A DNA stretch of 64,000 nucleotides. Source: Paraglaciecola hydrolytica. Lineage in GTDB: Bacteria > Pseudomonadota > Gammaproteobacteria > Enterobacterales > Alteromonadaceae. Position numbers and translations under genes: made by a program. Shown here in pieces: positions 53,578 to 63,291 of this stretch. Within the stretch, counting starts at the first letter, position 1; each line of letters starts with the position of its first letter. Below the pieces are notes generated by a model that was given only the letters and a program-made list of their open reading frames with translations, did no database searches and was not told the DNA's origin. Where the stretch lies: NCBI RefSeq assembly GCF_001565895.1, contig NZ_LSNE01000009.1, forward strand, positions 1 to 64,000. Direction: 5' to 3'.

Positions 53578-54669
53578 TTACAGCAATATCCGTTTATTTT
53601 TTGCCGCAGATTCAAATATTGCCTGTACTACGTGAATGTCTTTTAAACCTTCTTCACCGGGCACCAGTAACTGACCTTGACCTTGTAAAGCTAGGGCATC
53701 ATTGTCCATTTGGATTGCTTGTTGGATCTGTTTTATCGCGGCAAATTCTTGTTTGTCACTGGTATAACCGGTCACACCAGTGTAGTTAGACATAGGGCGT
53801 AGTTGATACCAACCTTTTTCACACTGCATGGTTAATTGGCTAAAACTTTTAACCATACTGGTGCCACATTCGGCGATCAAGCCATTGGCAAACTCAAGGT
53901 CAAAATAGGTAGTTTCATCGACTTCTTTAAAAATATCGGGGTGGGATTTGTCGTGTCTGGCAGTAACGGCAATGGGCTCCAGACCTGTCATATAACGCAC
54001 ACCGTTTAGCGGATAAACACCCATATCGTACATAGCACCACCGCCCATGGCTTTTTGCATGCGCCAGTTGGACGCGGGCAAACCATTGCCGCCATAACCC
54101 GCCTGAGCAATGATATGTTGAATTTTTCCATAAGGTTGGGTTGTACGATATTGCATAAAGCGCTGTGTATTGGGTTCGTGTTGCATACGATAACCAATCG
54201 ATAACTTAACTTTGTTTTGTTGGCAAACATCAATGATGCGCTGGCATTGTGCGGTAGACATAGCCATGGGTTTTTCACACCATACATGTTTACCGGCATT
54301 GGCCGCAATTTCACAATATTGCAGATGCAAAGAAGTGGGTACCACCACATACACCACATCAATGTCGGGATTATTCGCTAGTTCATGCATGTTTTGATAG
54401 GAATAAACATTTTTGTCTTGGATACCGTACCTTTGTTGCCATTCAGGGATTTTTTCAGGGCTACCTGTGATAATACCTCTTAGTTCACAGTGCTGGGTTA
54501 ATTCAAGAGCAGGCGCCAATAATCCACGGCTATAACCGCCTAAACCTAACAGTGCTACCCCGATTTTTGTAGAATTTGACTTGGCCATTGCTTGCTGATT
54601 ACTGATTGCCGATGCGAGTCCTAAACCTGCTGCCATCTGCATAAAACGCCTACGGTTTAAGTTATTCAT
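53578..54669 (-). CDS. Tat-exported Gfo/Idh/MocA oxidoreductase
   Basis: 363 aa. Twin-arginine signal NRRRFMQMAAGLGLASA at the N-terminus, cleavage likely after QQAMA. Rossmann domain VALLGLGGYSRGLL, catalytic motif CEKPMAMS, then a C-terminal alpha/beta domain. Resembles periplasmic glucose-fructose oxidoreductase, which carries tightly bound NADP. Sugar substrate not known. Convergent with the PhyH gene (8 bp apart). Confidence 0.87.
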   Translation of the reverse strand: MNNLNRRRFMQMAAGLGLASAISNQQAMAKSNSTKIGVALLGLGGYSRGLLAPALELTQHCELRGIITGSPEKIPEWQQRYGIQDKNVYSYQNMHELANNPDIDVVYVVVPTSLHLQYCEIAANAGKHVWCEKPMAMSTAQCQRIIDVCQQNKVKLSIGYRMQHEPNTQRFMQYRTTQPYGKIQHIIAQAGYGGNGLPASNWRMQKAMGGGAMYDMGVYPLNGVRYMTGLEPIAVTARHDKSHPDIFKEVDETTYFDLEFANGLIAECGTSMVKSFSQLTMQCEKGWYQLRPMSNYTGVTGYTSDKQEFAAIKQIQQAIQMDNDALALQGQGQLLVPGEEGLKDIHVVQAIFESAAKNKRILL

Positions 54670-54845
54670 GTGTTTTTCCTTGAGAGATGAGCGGGATGGG
54701 ATAAGTGTTGGTTAAAAATCAAACGCTTTCAAGCATAAAACTAAAGCTAGTAAAGGCTTTGATAGATATCTTTAAGCGCTAACTTAGCGGAGCTACAATA
54801 ATCATGTAGACTTAGTCGCATTGGTCTTAGATACAAAATATAAAT

Positions 54846-55622
54846 ATGAACAATGATTACCAATTAGCAACTTTCAGCCTTAAAGACAAAGTGTCTGCCA
54901 GTGAGTGGCAAACGCGAATAGATTTAGCGGCTTGTTATCGTTTAGTGGCAAATTTAGGTTGGGGAGATCTAATCTACACCCATATTTCTGCACGAGTGCC
55001 TGACAGTGACGATTATTTAGTTAATGCATTTGGCCTTACTTTTGAAGAAGTTACAGCCTCAAATTTGGTTAAAGTGGATCTGGCAGGAAAGGTTCTCGAT
55101 GGTTCGCCTTATCAGATTAATCCCGCTGGTTTTACTATTCACAGTGCTATTCATGAGGTACGCCATGATGTGCAGTGCGTGATCCATTTGCACACCAAAG
55201 CTACTATTACCGTGGCAACAGTAGAAGGGGGCTTACAACCTTGGAGCCAGTATGCTTTATTTGCCCTGCCATCTTTAAGTTATCATGGCTATGAAGGTTT
55301 GGCGGTTAATGCCGATGAAAAGGCGCGTTTGCAAAGTGACCTAAGTAGTAATAATTATATGTTGTTACATAACCATGGTGGTTTGACCGTTGGGCCTACA
55401 GTGGGTGATGCTTTTATGCGTTTTTACGACTTGCAACGTGCTTGTGAAATCCAGCTAGAACTCATGCAAAGTGGTAAAGCGGTTATTTCTATTCCACCTA
55501 GTATTGTCGAAGGTATTTATCAACAAGCGAATGTTGTGCACAGCGGTATTAGTGGCGGTCAAAAGGCTTGGCCCGCCATGCTACGTAAAGCCTACAAGCT
55601 TGATCCTGCATTTTGTCAGTAA
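54846..55622 (+). CDS. Class II aldolase/adducin family protein
   Basis: 258 aa. Zinc-binding His pattern in VIHLHTKAT and LLHNHGG, with THISARVP and VNAFGLTFEEVTASNLVKVD early on. Members are aldolases or epimerases of sugar phosphates, or decarboxylases. Length fits. Pairs with the following enolase-superfamily gene (40 bp). Confidence 0.85.
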   Translation: MNNDYQLATFSLKDKVSASEWQTRIDLAACYRLVANLGWGDLIYTHISARVPDSDDYLVNAFGLTFEEVTASNLVKVDLAGKVLDGSPYQINPAGFTIHSAIHEVRHDVQCVIHLHTKATITVATVEGGLQPWSQYALFALPSLSYHGYEGLAVNADEKARLQSDLSSNNYMLLHNHGGLTVGPTVGDAFMRFYDLQRACEIQLELMQSGKAVISIPPSIVEGIYQQANVVHSGISGGQKAWPAMLRKAYKLDPAFCQ

Positions 55623-55662
55623 TCCAAATATTTAGTCAGTTCGTGTGTTTGTCAGGAGAATT

Positions 55663-56838
55663 ATGAAAATAAACCGTGTAGAAATTTTTGATATCCATTG
55701 CCCTAAACGTGCAGTTTGGAACCCGGTGTTTGTGCGTATTCATACCGATGAAGGTATAAGCGGGGTAGGTGAGGCAGGGCTTGCTTACGACCTCGGCCAC
55801 AGTGCGGCGGCACACATGATCAAAGAAATTGCCGAAGCCATGTTAATCGGCTGGGATCCGTTTAGAACGGAAGCCTTGTGGACTCGCATGTTACGGGAAA
55901 GTTTTTGGGGTTTGGGTGGTGGTCCGATTATTTATGCGGCAATGAGCGCAATTGATACGGCTTTGTGGGACATTCGTGGTAAAGCCTTAGGTGTACCGGT
56001 TTATCAATTATTAGGTGGTAAAACTAACGGTAAATTACGTACGTATGCCAGCCAGTTACAGTTTGACTGGGATAAAGAAGTCACTCGTTTAAATAACCCA
56101 ATCGATTATGGTAAAGCCGCAGAAAAGGCTGTAGCCGAAGGTTATGATGCAGTGAAGGTCGATCCAATCGTGTATGACAAAGACGGAGTGAGCCATTTTG
56201 ATCGTACCAAATTATTCACCCAGCCAGAGTTACGTTTATTCAAAGCTCGCTTGCAAGCTATCCGCGATGCAGTGGGTGACGATGTTGACATTATCTTTGA
56301 GTGCCACAGCTTAGCCGGCGCAGCATCAGCCATTCAGCTGGGTGAAATGATTGAAGATATCGGCTGTTTATTTTATGAAGAGCCCGTCAATTATCTTAAT
56401 TCCAAAGTGCACGATAAAGTTGCCAAACGGGTGAATGTGCCGATTGCAGGCGGTGAGCGTTTATATAACCGCTGGGGTATCAGGCCTTATATGGAAGACC
56501 AGTCCATTGATGTCTTACAACCGGATATTGGTTTATGTGGTGGTTTTACCGAAACTAAAAAAGTTTGTGATTATGCTGACGTTTATGACGTACGCATTCA
56601 GGCTCACGTTTGTGGTGGCCCAGTAGCAACTGCCGCAAGTTTGCACTTAGAAACAGCCATTCCTAACTTTTTAATCCACGAACACCATACTTATGCGATT
56701 AAAGATTGGAACCGTGAATTATGTATTCAGGATCCACAGCCAGTTAATGGCTTTTTTGAAGTGACTGAAGTGCCAGGTATTGGTATCGATTTAAACGACA
56801 AAGTGGTGTATCGCTCACCGCATATGGAAGTGAAATAG
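55663..56838 (+). CDS. Enolase-superfamily (mandelate racemase-like) dehydratase
   Basis: 391 aa from ATG 55663 (CAGGAGAATT directly upstream). Features: lid loop IHTDEGISGVGEAGL, AVKVDPIV at about 167, metal ligands in FECHS, YEEP and GGERLY, and a His motif QAHVCGG. This fits sugar-acid dehydratases or cycloisomerases. The catalytic Lys in KVDP is a K-x-D type rather than KxK. Substrate undecided. A terminator follows. Confidence 0.85.
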   Translation: MKINRVEIFDIHCPKRAVWNPVFVRIHTDEGISGVGEAGLAYDLGHSAAAHMIKEIAEAMLIGWDPFRTEALWTRMLRESFWGLGGGPIIYAAMSAIDTALWDIRGKALGVPVYQLLGGKTNGKLRTYASQLQFDWDKEVTRLNNPIDYGKAAEKAVAEGYDAVKVDPIVYDKDGVSHFDRTKLFTQPELRLFKARLQAIRDAVGDDVDIIFECHSLAGAASAIQLGEMIEDIGCLFYEEPVNYLNSKVHDKVAKRVNVPIAGGERLYNRWGIRPYMEDQSIDVLQPDIGLCGGFTETKKVCDYADVYDVRIQAHVCGGPVATAASLHLETAIPNFLIHEHHTYAIKDWNRELCIQDPQPVNGFFEVTEVPGIGIDLNDKVVYRSPHMEVK

Positions 56839-56852
56839 CGTTGAGCTAAAGC

Positions 56853-56887
56853 AAAAATAGGGAGAGCTTGGGCTCTCCTTATTTTTG
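56853..56887. terminator. Bidirectional terminator
   Basis: GGGAGAGC / GGCTCTCC hairpin flanked by AAAAATA and TATTTTT. Overlaps the last codons of the convergent MFS gene. Confidence 0.85.
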
Positions 56888-58312
56888 CTCTTTTTTTGAC
56901 GTTTTACTTTTCTTAGTGACAGTTAGCCAATCGAAATTCACCCCTGAAATCGCATTAAAGCGCGACACTCTGAGCACTAAATCGAGCATTTTGGGACGCT
57001 GCCTGATATGTGGCTCTTTAAGGCGTGGAATAAAATAAGTAAATACCGCAAAACGTCCAAGGCTAGAGGCAAAAAATACTACAAATAACGCACTGGATAG
57101 CAGCGAATCTAAATGGGTAAATTGCACAAAAACTAAGGCATAAGATGCGATAAAACCACCTATAATCGAGCCGATAAACACTAAGGCGGCACTTAAGCCT
57201 GCTTGCATGGCGGCGTAAGTAGCAAAATCAGCTTGATGAGGGCGAATATCGTAAAGGTAGTTCGCGGTGCTCAAAGTAAAGCCACTCCACCACAAACCTG
57301 ACACCGCTTGAATAATTAAAATATAAGTAAAGTCACCTGAAAATAGCCATAACAAAGGTACAAAGGGGATCATGCCGCAAGTGATCACCATCACTAAACG
57401 ATTACCAAATTTGTCGCTAAATACCCCCCAAAACTTGAGGGTCATAAACTGGGTCGCAATTGACGCGACTCCCGATAAGACAAATTCAAGATAGGTAAAT
57501 TTTAATTCGTTAAGCATATAAACCGCAAAAAATGGCGCGGAAATCGCCACCATGGATTGCATACTGGCAACTAACAAACTGTATTGTTTAAATACAGGAT
57601 CTTGCCATGCGACTCTTAACTTTTGCCAAGTATCACTAATGACTTTTTGGGGAGTATGAATTTGTGGATCATGCATCTTCCATAATAACCATGCTGAACA
57701 AAAACGTCCCACCGCAGCGATCAAAAATAACAAACTAAAGCCTAACCAAGCCAACTCATAATAATTGCTTAAGGTTAGTAGGGCACCACCGAGTAAAAAC
57801 ACACACAAAGAAGCCAGCATGGTTATGCGACTGCGTGAAGCAAAAAATTTTCCACGCCGTCTTGCTGGTACAATATTACCCATCCATGCGCGCCAATGGG
57901 GCTGAATTAAATTCAGTAAACCATGGTGTAACATGGCTAAAGCAATGAATATCCACACCGCACCTTCAGACCTAACTAAGCCTAGGCCTGACATGGCGAG
58001 CAGGCCAACACCTTGTATGACCGCGCCTGTGACTATGATGTTTTTACGGCAGAAATAGTTGCCTAAGCCAACTGACAAAAACTGCATCACGGCACCAAAT
58101 AATTGAGGTACCCCAGTGAGTAGGCCAAGTTGACTCATACTGGCTTGGATAAAAATTGCAAAAGCATTAAAAAAGTTATCACTGGTGGCCGTCATCGCCG
58201 ATGACGCTAATGCTTCTTTTTGCGAGTAACGTAAGGTCGAGCGTAACCAGATGCGTCGTGCAGTGCGACGGTTGGTTAACTCAGAACTGGGGGCTTGCTG
58301 GTTTGCCTGCAT
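56879..58312 (-). CDS. MFS transporter
   Basis: 477 aa, 12 membrane helices, cytoplasmic extensions at both ends (RRTARRIWLRSTLRYSQ at the start, KKSKTSKKEQK at the end). Major facilitator fold with the loop 2-3 region around NIVPARRRGKFFASRSRITM. Likely imports the substrate of the adjacent sugar-acid enzymes. Substrate not predicted by motif. Confidence 0.82.
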   Translation of the reverse strand: MQANQQAPSSELTNRRTARRIWLRSTLRYSQKEALASSAMTATSDNFFNAFAIFIQASMSQLGLLTGVPQLFGAVMQFLSVGLGNYFCRKNIIVTGAVIQGVGLLAMSGLGLVRSEGAVWIFIALAMLHHGLLNLIQPHWRAWMGNIVPARRRGKFFASRSRITMLASLCVFLLGGALLTLSNYYELAWLGFSLLFLIAAVGRFCSAWLLWKMHDPQIHTPQKVISDTWQKLRVAWQDPVFKQYSLLVASMQSMVAISAPFFAVYMLNELKFTYLEFVLSGVASIATQFMTLKFWGVFSDKFGNRLVMVITCGMIPFVPLLWLFSGDFTYILIIQAVSGLWWSGFTLSTANYLYDIRPHQADFATYAAMQAGLSAALVFIGSIIGGFIASYALVFVQFTHLDSLLSSALFVVFFASSLGRFAVFTYFIPRLKEPHIRQRPKMLDLVLRVSRFNAISGVNFDWLTVTKKSKTSKKEQK

Positions 58313-58434
58313 GGGATAAAAATTGGGTGGTCCATCATTAATTTATGCCTTAGTTAAAAGCATTAGTGCCAATTGAACAAGTGATTCAGTAGATTAATTA
58401 AGCTTTAGTTTAGTATCTCAGTTTTGCCACAAAC

Positions 58435-58470
58435 AAAAAGGGCGATAAATCAACTTTATCGCCCTTAAAA
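58435..58470. terminator. Bidirectional terminator
   Basis: AAAAAGGGCGATAAA / TTTATCGCCCTT hairpin between the MFS gene start region and the fadE-like gene end. Oriented to end the minus-strand acyl-CoA dehydrogenase gene. Confidence 0.85.
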
Positions 58471-58492
58471 AACAATGTTACTAACTTAAACG

Positions 58493-60748
58493 TTAAGCTG
58501 CATTGGCCTGTTTCGTTGTCGGTGATTTAACCAACTGTTGATTGGTATCGAGTAGTTCTAAATCAAAGTTATATTCATCTACTCGCACGGCCATCTTACG
58601 TTTTTCGTTGTAATCCATTACCAAAGCCACATCTTCGGCACTTAAACTGCCAGCCGCATGTAATTGCGTAACCGCATGCTCAAAGGAAATAAACGGGATA
58701 ACTGGGGTCGCTTTCAGTGCCTGATGAATTTTTTTCAATTGTGGCATTACCGCATGTTTGGCGGCAAAAGCTTGTTGATTAATATCATGGCCATCACCCG
58801 GCGTGACTTTAATCAAATGGGTTAGTTCAGCCATAATCGAACTTTGTTGCATAGTCGCATCGGATAATTGACGCTTAAGTTCATCACTAATAATGGGGAC
58901 TGAACGTGTGTAAGTATTGGTTAATATCCGCATCAAACCACGTGTTGCTGTATGCGGAAAGTTGCCAACAAAATCAACCAAGGCTTGTTCACCTTGTTGT
59001 AAACACCATTGAATAGCGTAGTCAAAGAAGGGTTTAGCTTCGCTGCGATTACTGACTTTTTGTTCGTAAAAACGCACAACCGCCATAGATGCATAAAGGT
59101 AGCTCATCACATCACCTAAACGAGCAGAGAGCATTTCGGCTTTTTTAAGGTCGCCTCCTAATACTAGCAAAGACAAATCTGCTAAAGGTGCTAATTTAGC
59201 GGATAAGGCATTCATACGTTTTTCGTAGGCTTTCACTTCCGGTAAGGCAGTTTGAGCGCCACGGGTGAAAGTGAAATAACTTTTACTAAAGCTGCGTAGG
59301 GCATTTTTAACGCTGAAACCAATGGTTTTCATCAGTACTTTGTTAAATTCAGCATCGGCTTTAGCGTCATCGCTGTGGATTAAGTCCACCATGTCTTTGA
59401 GGTGGGGGTGACAACGCATGGCACCTTGACCAAAGATCATCAAACTGCGAGTTAAAATATTCGCACCTTCCACCGTAATTGCGATAGGTTGGGCGGTATA
59501 ACCGTCAGATAATACATTTTGTGGGCCACGCTGAATCGCTTTACCCGCTTGGATATCCATGGCGCTGTTGTTTACGTCACGGCCTAGTTCCGTCATATGA
59601 TATTTGGCCATAGCCGTTACCACAGAAGGTTTTAAACCTAGGCCTAGACCTTCAGTCGTTAATACACGCATGGCTTCAAGTACAAAGGTTTTGCCTGCCA
59701 TGTCGGCCAGTTTTTCTTGAATACCTTCAAAACGACCAATGGGGACACCAAATTGCTCACGTACAAAGGAGTATTCAGCGGTTGATTTGAGTGAAGACTG
59801 ACCAGAAGCTACGCCCATAGCCGGTAGGGAAATGCCGCGCCCCGCACCTAAACAACTCACCAGCATTTGCCAACCGCGGCCAATATTCTTTTGGCCACCA
59901 ATAATGAAGTCCATGGGGATGAAGACGTTTTCGCCTCGAGTAGTCCCGTTATAAAAACGTTGTCCCATTGGGTCATGACGATTGCCCAACTCAACGCCAG
60001 GATGGGATTTAGGAATAAGGGCACAGGTAATGCCTAATTCGAGTTTGTCACCCAATAAGTGCTCAGGATCGAATACTTTAAAAGCTAAACCTAATACCGT
60101 AGCGATGGGGGCTAAGGTGATATAACGTTTATCCCAAGTAACCGATAATCCTAGTACTTCTTTGCCATTCCACATGCCTTTAGTCACTATGCCTGCATCA
60201 GGAATCGCCCCAGCATCAGAGCCAGCTTCTGGGCTAGTTAAAGCAAAACATGGGATATCTTTTCCTATTGCAAGATTGGGTAACCATTGCACTTGTTGAG
60301 CTTGGGTGCCGTAATGCATGAGTAATTCACCTGGACCTAATGAGTTAGGTACCATAACGGTGACTGCAATAGCGCCACTTTTAGCCGCAATAGTGGCGAC
60401 TATGGTGGAGTTGGCATAAGGAGAAAATTCCATGCCACCAAATTTTTTCGGAATGATTAGCGCAAAAAATTTGTTAACCGACAGATAATCCAACAAATGC
60501 TGTGGAATATGTTTGCTGTTTTGTAATGCAAAGTCGTCGATCATATTTATTAATGTGGTGACTGGGCCATCTAAAAAAGCTTGTTCTTCGGCGCTTAATT
60601 TGGCTGCAGGAATAGCACGTAAAGCCTGCATATCAGGTTTACCCTGATAAATAGAGGATTCAATCCACACATCACCCGCGTCTAAGGCTTCTTGTTCAGT
60701 TAAAGAAATTGGGGGCAATACTTTTTTAAGGCTTGTTCTAATACTCAT
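58493..60748 (-). CDS. fadE: Large acyl-CoA dehydrogenase (FadE type)
   Basis: 751 aa, FadE-like with a C-terminal DUF1974 extension. FAD domain motifs: FALTSPEAGSDAGAIPDAG, GLSVTWDKRYITLAPIATVLG and REQFGVPIGRFEGIQEKLA. Catalyses the first step of fatty-acid beta-oxidation. Slightly shorter than E. coli FadE (814 aa). Monocistronic. Confidence 0.9.
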   Translation of the reverse strand: MSIRTSLKKVLPPISLTEQEALDAGDVWIESSIYQGKPDMQALRAIPAAKLSAEEQAFLDGPVTTLINMIDDFALQNSKHIPQHLLDYLSVNKFFALIIPKKFGGMEFSPYANSTIVATIAAKSGAIAVTVMVPNSLGPGELLMHYGTQAQQVQWLPNLAIGKDIPCFALTSPEAGSDAGAIPDAGIVTKGMWNGKEVLGLSVTWDKRYITLAPIATVLGLAFKVFDPEHLLGDKLELGITCALIPKSHPGVELGNRHDPMGQRFYNGTTRGENVFIPMDFIIGGQKNIGRGWQMLVSCLGAGRGISLPAMGVASGQSSLKSTAEYSFVREQFGVPIGRFEGIQEKLADMAGKTFVLEAMRVLTTEGLGLGLKPSVVTAMAKYHMTELGRDVNNSAMDIQAGKAIQRGPQNVLSDGYTAQPIAITVEGANILTRSLMIFGQGAMRCHPHLKDMVDLIHSDDAKADAEFNKVLMKTIGFSVKNALRSFSKSYFTFTRGAQTALPEVKAYEKRMNALSAKLAPLADLSLLVLGGDLKKAEMLSARLGDVMSYLYASMAVVRFYEQKVSNRSEAKPFFDYAIQWCLQQGEQALVDFVGNFPHTATRGLMRILTNTYTRSVPIISDELKRQLSDATMQQSSIMAELTHLIKVTPGDGHDINQQAFAAKHAVMPQLKKIHQALKATPVIPFISFEHAVTQLHAAGSLSAEDVALVMDYNEKRKMAVRVDEYNFDLELLDTNQQLVKSPTTKQANAA

Positions 60749-60995
60749 AATTTATGCATCCACTCATCAGACCAGTTGTATCTATCATACTGATTTTTGC
60801 GTGAAGGTCAAAAAAGTTTTGTTCTAGTGTTAAAAAAATGCAGGAGTAACTAACTTTTATTTGCAGAAAATATTATAAATTTCAAACAAATAAGCTATAA
60901 ATGTCTGGTGGTTTTTGCTTACGCAGATAGGTAGTTGTAAGTAACGAATTTTAAATATACCTGTGGGAAGTTTATTGATAATGGAGGGGACAAAC

Positions 60996-63278
60996 TTGAA
61001 TAATTCGTTACTTAGTCTGTCAGTTACACGACCTAAAAGAGTTTTGTTAATTGGCTTTATGATCGTGGTTTTGGCCGCAATAGGTGGCAAATCTCTGTAT
61101 TTTCGCGGTGACTACAAAGTATTTTTTGCCCAAGATAATCCTGAGCTACAAGCTTTTGAGCAGATGCAAAATAGCTTTAGCAAAAACGAAAGCGCCAGCA
61201 TCATTATTGCTCCTCATTCGGGGGAGGTTTTCAATCCACAAACCTTAAGTCTAATACGAGAGTTGACCGAAGAGTCGTGGCAAACGCCGTTTTCAAGCCG
61301 AGTCGATTCGCTCAGTAATTTTCAATACATTCACGCAGACGAAGATGATCTTATAGTTGAAGACTTGGTTGATAAAAATAACCAACTAGCAACGACTGAA
61401 CTCCTTAGAATTCGTCAAGTAGCGCTCAGTGAGCCTGATTTAGTCGGGCGCATGGTCTCGCCACAAGGCCATGTGACTATGATCAGTATCACAGTCAATT
61501 TGCCTGAAGGTGACCAAACGGCTGAAGTTGAAGAAATAACCGCTTTTGTTAAAGCCATGACGGATAAATACAAGTTAAGTTATCCCGAGCACGATTTTTA
61601 TCATACCGGCGTAGTATTGATGAATGATGCGTTTGCGGCATCGGCCAAACACGACGCTTCTACTTTAGTCCCTCTGATGTTTGCCACCATCATCATAATT
61701 ATGTGGTTAGCCTTACGCACTTTTGTTGGCACTTTTGCCACAGTTATAGTGATCGTTGGCAGTATAGCCACCACGATGGGGTTGTCGGGTTGGATGAATA
61801 TGTTTTTAAGCACAGCCACGGTTAATGTACCCACTATGGTGATGACGTTGGCGGTGGCAGATTGTATTCATGTGGTGTCGTCGATGTTATTTGCCATGCG
61901 TGAAGGCAAAGATAAAAAGGATGCCTTGCTTTATAGTTTGCAACTGAATGTCAAACCCATATTCATTACCAGCGCGACAACTGGGGTGGGGTTTTTAACC
62001 CTTAATTTTGCTGAAGTCCCGATTTTGGCTGATCTAGGTAATCTTACTGCCATCGGCGTGATCTTTGCCTGCCTCTTTTCGCTTACCTTGTTACCCGCCT
62101 TAATCATGTTATTGCCGATGAAGTCGATTCCTGTACAGAAAGAAAATTCTGGTCGTACTGAAAAATTTGGTGAGTGGGTGATTAATAATCATCGTCGATT
62201 ATTACCGGTGAGTTTGTTGGTCGCAGTGGTTGCGGTGTTTTTTGCCTTTCAAAATCAACTGAATGATGTGGCAACCGCATATTTTGAAAAATCTAGCCCT
62301 TTTAGACAATCTACTGATTTTCAACAAGAAAATCTAAGTGGCATGACCAACATTGATTTTGCAATTTATACAGAGCAAGAAAGTGGCATTAATGCGCCTG
62401 AGATATTGATGCTGATCGAAAATTTCAGTCAATGGTTACGCACTCAGCCCGAGGTTGATCACGTAGTGGCTATCAGTGAAACGTTTAAACGTCTCAATAA
62501 AAACATGCACAGGGATGATCCCGCTTATTATGTGCTGCCTGATGACAAAGAATTGGCTGCTCAATATCTATTGTTATATGAAATGTCCTTGCCCTATGGA
62601 CTTGATCTTAACAATCAAATGAATACGGATAAGTCTGCGACCCGAATTGTTGCTACTGTGCAAAATCTCGGAAGTAAAGAGCTTACCGGTCTGGAAAGTA
62701 GAGCAAAAGATTGGTTTACGCAGCGCGCACCGGAATTAACCGTCACTGCAGCAAGTCCAGGTTTAATGTTTGCGCATATTGGTGAGGCCAATATGGCTAG
62801 CATGATAGAAGGGACGGCCATTGCGTTGTTATTAATTTCTGGCTTGCTGGTCTTTGCGCTTAAATCATGGCGAATGGGCGTGATTAGTTTGTTGCCAAAC
62901 CTACTGCCTGCCGGCATAGGTTTTGGTATCTGGGGTATTTATTCGGGTGAAATTAATCTGGGTTTGTCTATTGTATTGAGTATGACGTTGGGCATTATTG
63001 TGGATGACACAGTGCACTTTTTGAGTAAGTATCAATATGCTAGAACCGCTGGCAAAGATGCTGAACAAGCTGTTAGATTTGCCTTTGCCAGTGTTGGAAG
63101 GGCCCTATGGATTACCACAATTGTACTGGCCTTAGGTTTTTCTGTTTTAATGCTGTCGCCTTTTGCGTTAAATGCCGATATGGGCATGTTGACCAGTATT
63201 ATCATATTGGTTGCATTGGCGGTGGATTTTTTGTTTTTACCACCGTTTTTGATGATTTTTGACAAAAAGACAGTTTGA
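60996..63278 (+). CDS. MMPL/RND-family exporter
   Basis: 760 aa from TTG 60996, chosen because GGAGGGG lies 6 bp upstream. ATG 60981 contains that site itself. 12 helices in two halves with large periplasmic loops, sterol-sensing-like core (VVSSMLFAMREGKDKKDALL, IIVDDTVHFLSKYQ). The MMPL family moves lipids or hydrophobic solutes. Followed after 13 bp by a LolA-like gene, a recurrent pairing for envelope lipid or pigment transport. Confidence 0.87.
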   Translation: MNNSLLSLSVTRPKRVLLIGFMIVVLAAIGGKSLYFRGDYKVFFAQDNPELQAFEQMQNSFSKNESASIIIAPHSGEVFNPQTLSLIRELTEESWQTPFSSRVDSLSNFQYIHADEDDLIVEDLVDKNNQLATTELLRIRQVALSEPDLVGRMVSPQGHVTMISITVNLPEGDQTAEVEEITAFVKAMTDKYKLSYPEHDFYHTGVVLMNDAFAASAKHDASTLVPLMFATIIIIMWLALRTFVGTFATVIVIVGSIATTMGLSGWMNMFLSTATVNVPTMVMTLAVADCIHVVSSMLFAMREGKDKKDALLYSLQLNVKPIFITSATTGVGFLTLNFAEVPILADLGNLTAIGVIFACLFSLTLLPALIMLLPMKSIPVQKENSGRTEKFGEWVINNHRRLLPVSLLVAVVAVFFAFQNQLNDVATAYFEKSSPFRQSTDFQQENLSGMTNIDFAIYTEQESGINAPEILMLIENFSQWLRTQPEVDHVVAISETFKRLNKNMHRDDPAYYVLPDDKELAAQYLLLYEMSLPYGLDLNNQMNTDKSATRIVATVQNLGSKELTGLESRAKDWFTQRAPELTVTAASPGLMFAHIGEANMASMIEGTAIALLLISGLLVFALKSWRMGVISLLPNLLPAGIGFGIWGIYSGEINLGLSIVLSMTLGIIVDDTVHFLSKYQYARTAGKDAEQAVRFAFASVGRALWITTIVLALGFSVLMLSPFALNADMGMLTSIIILVALAVDFLFLPPFLMIFDKKTV

Positions 63279-63291
63279 TAAGGACGCTATC

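Noticed and set aside
53508-53789. Plus-strand open frame of 93 codons across the end of the PhyH gene
   Set aside because: It overlaps two strong genes and has no signal of its own.
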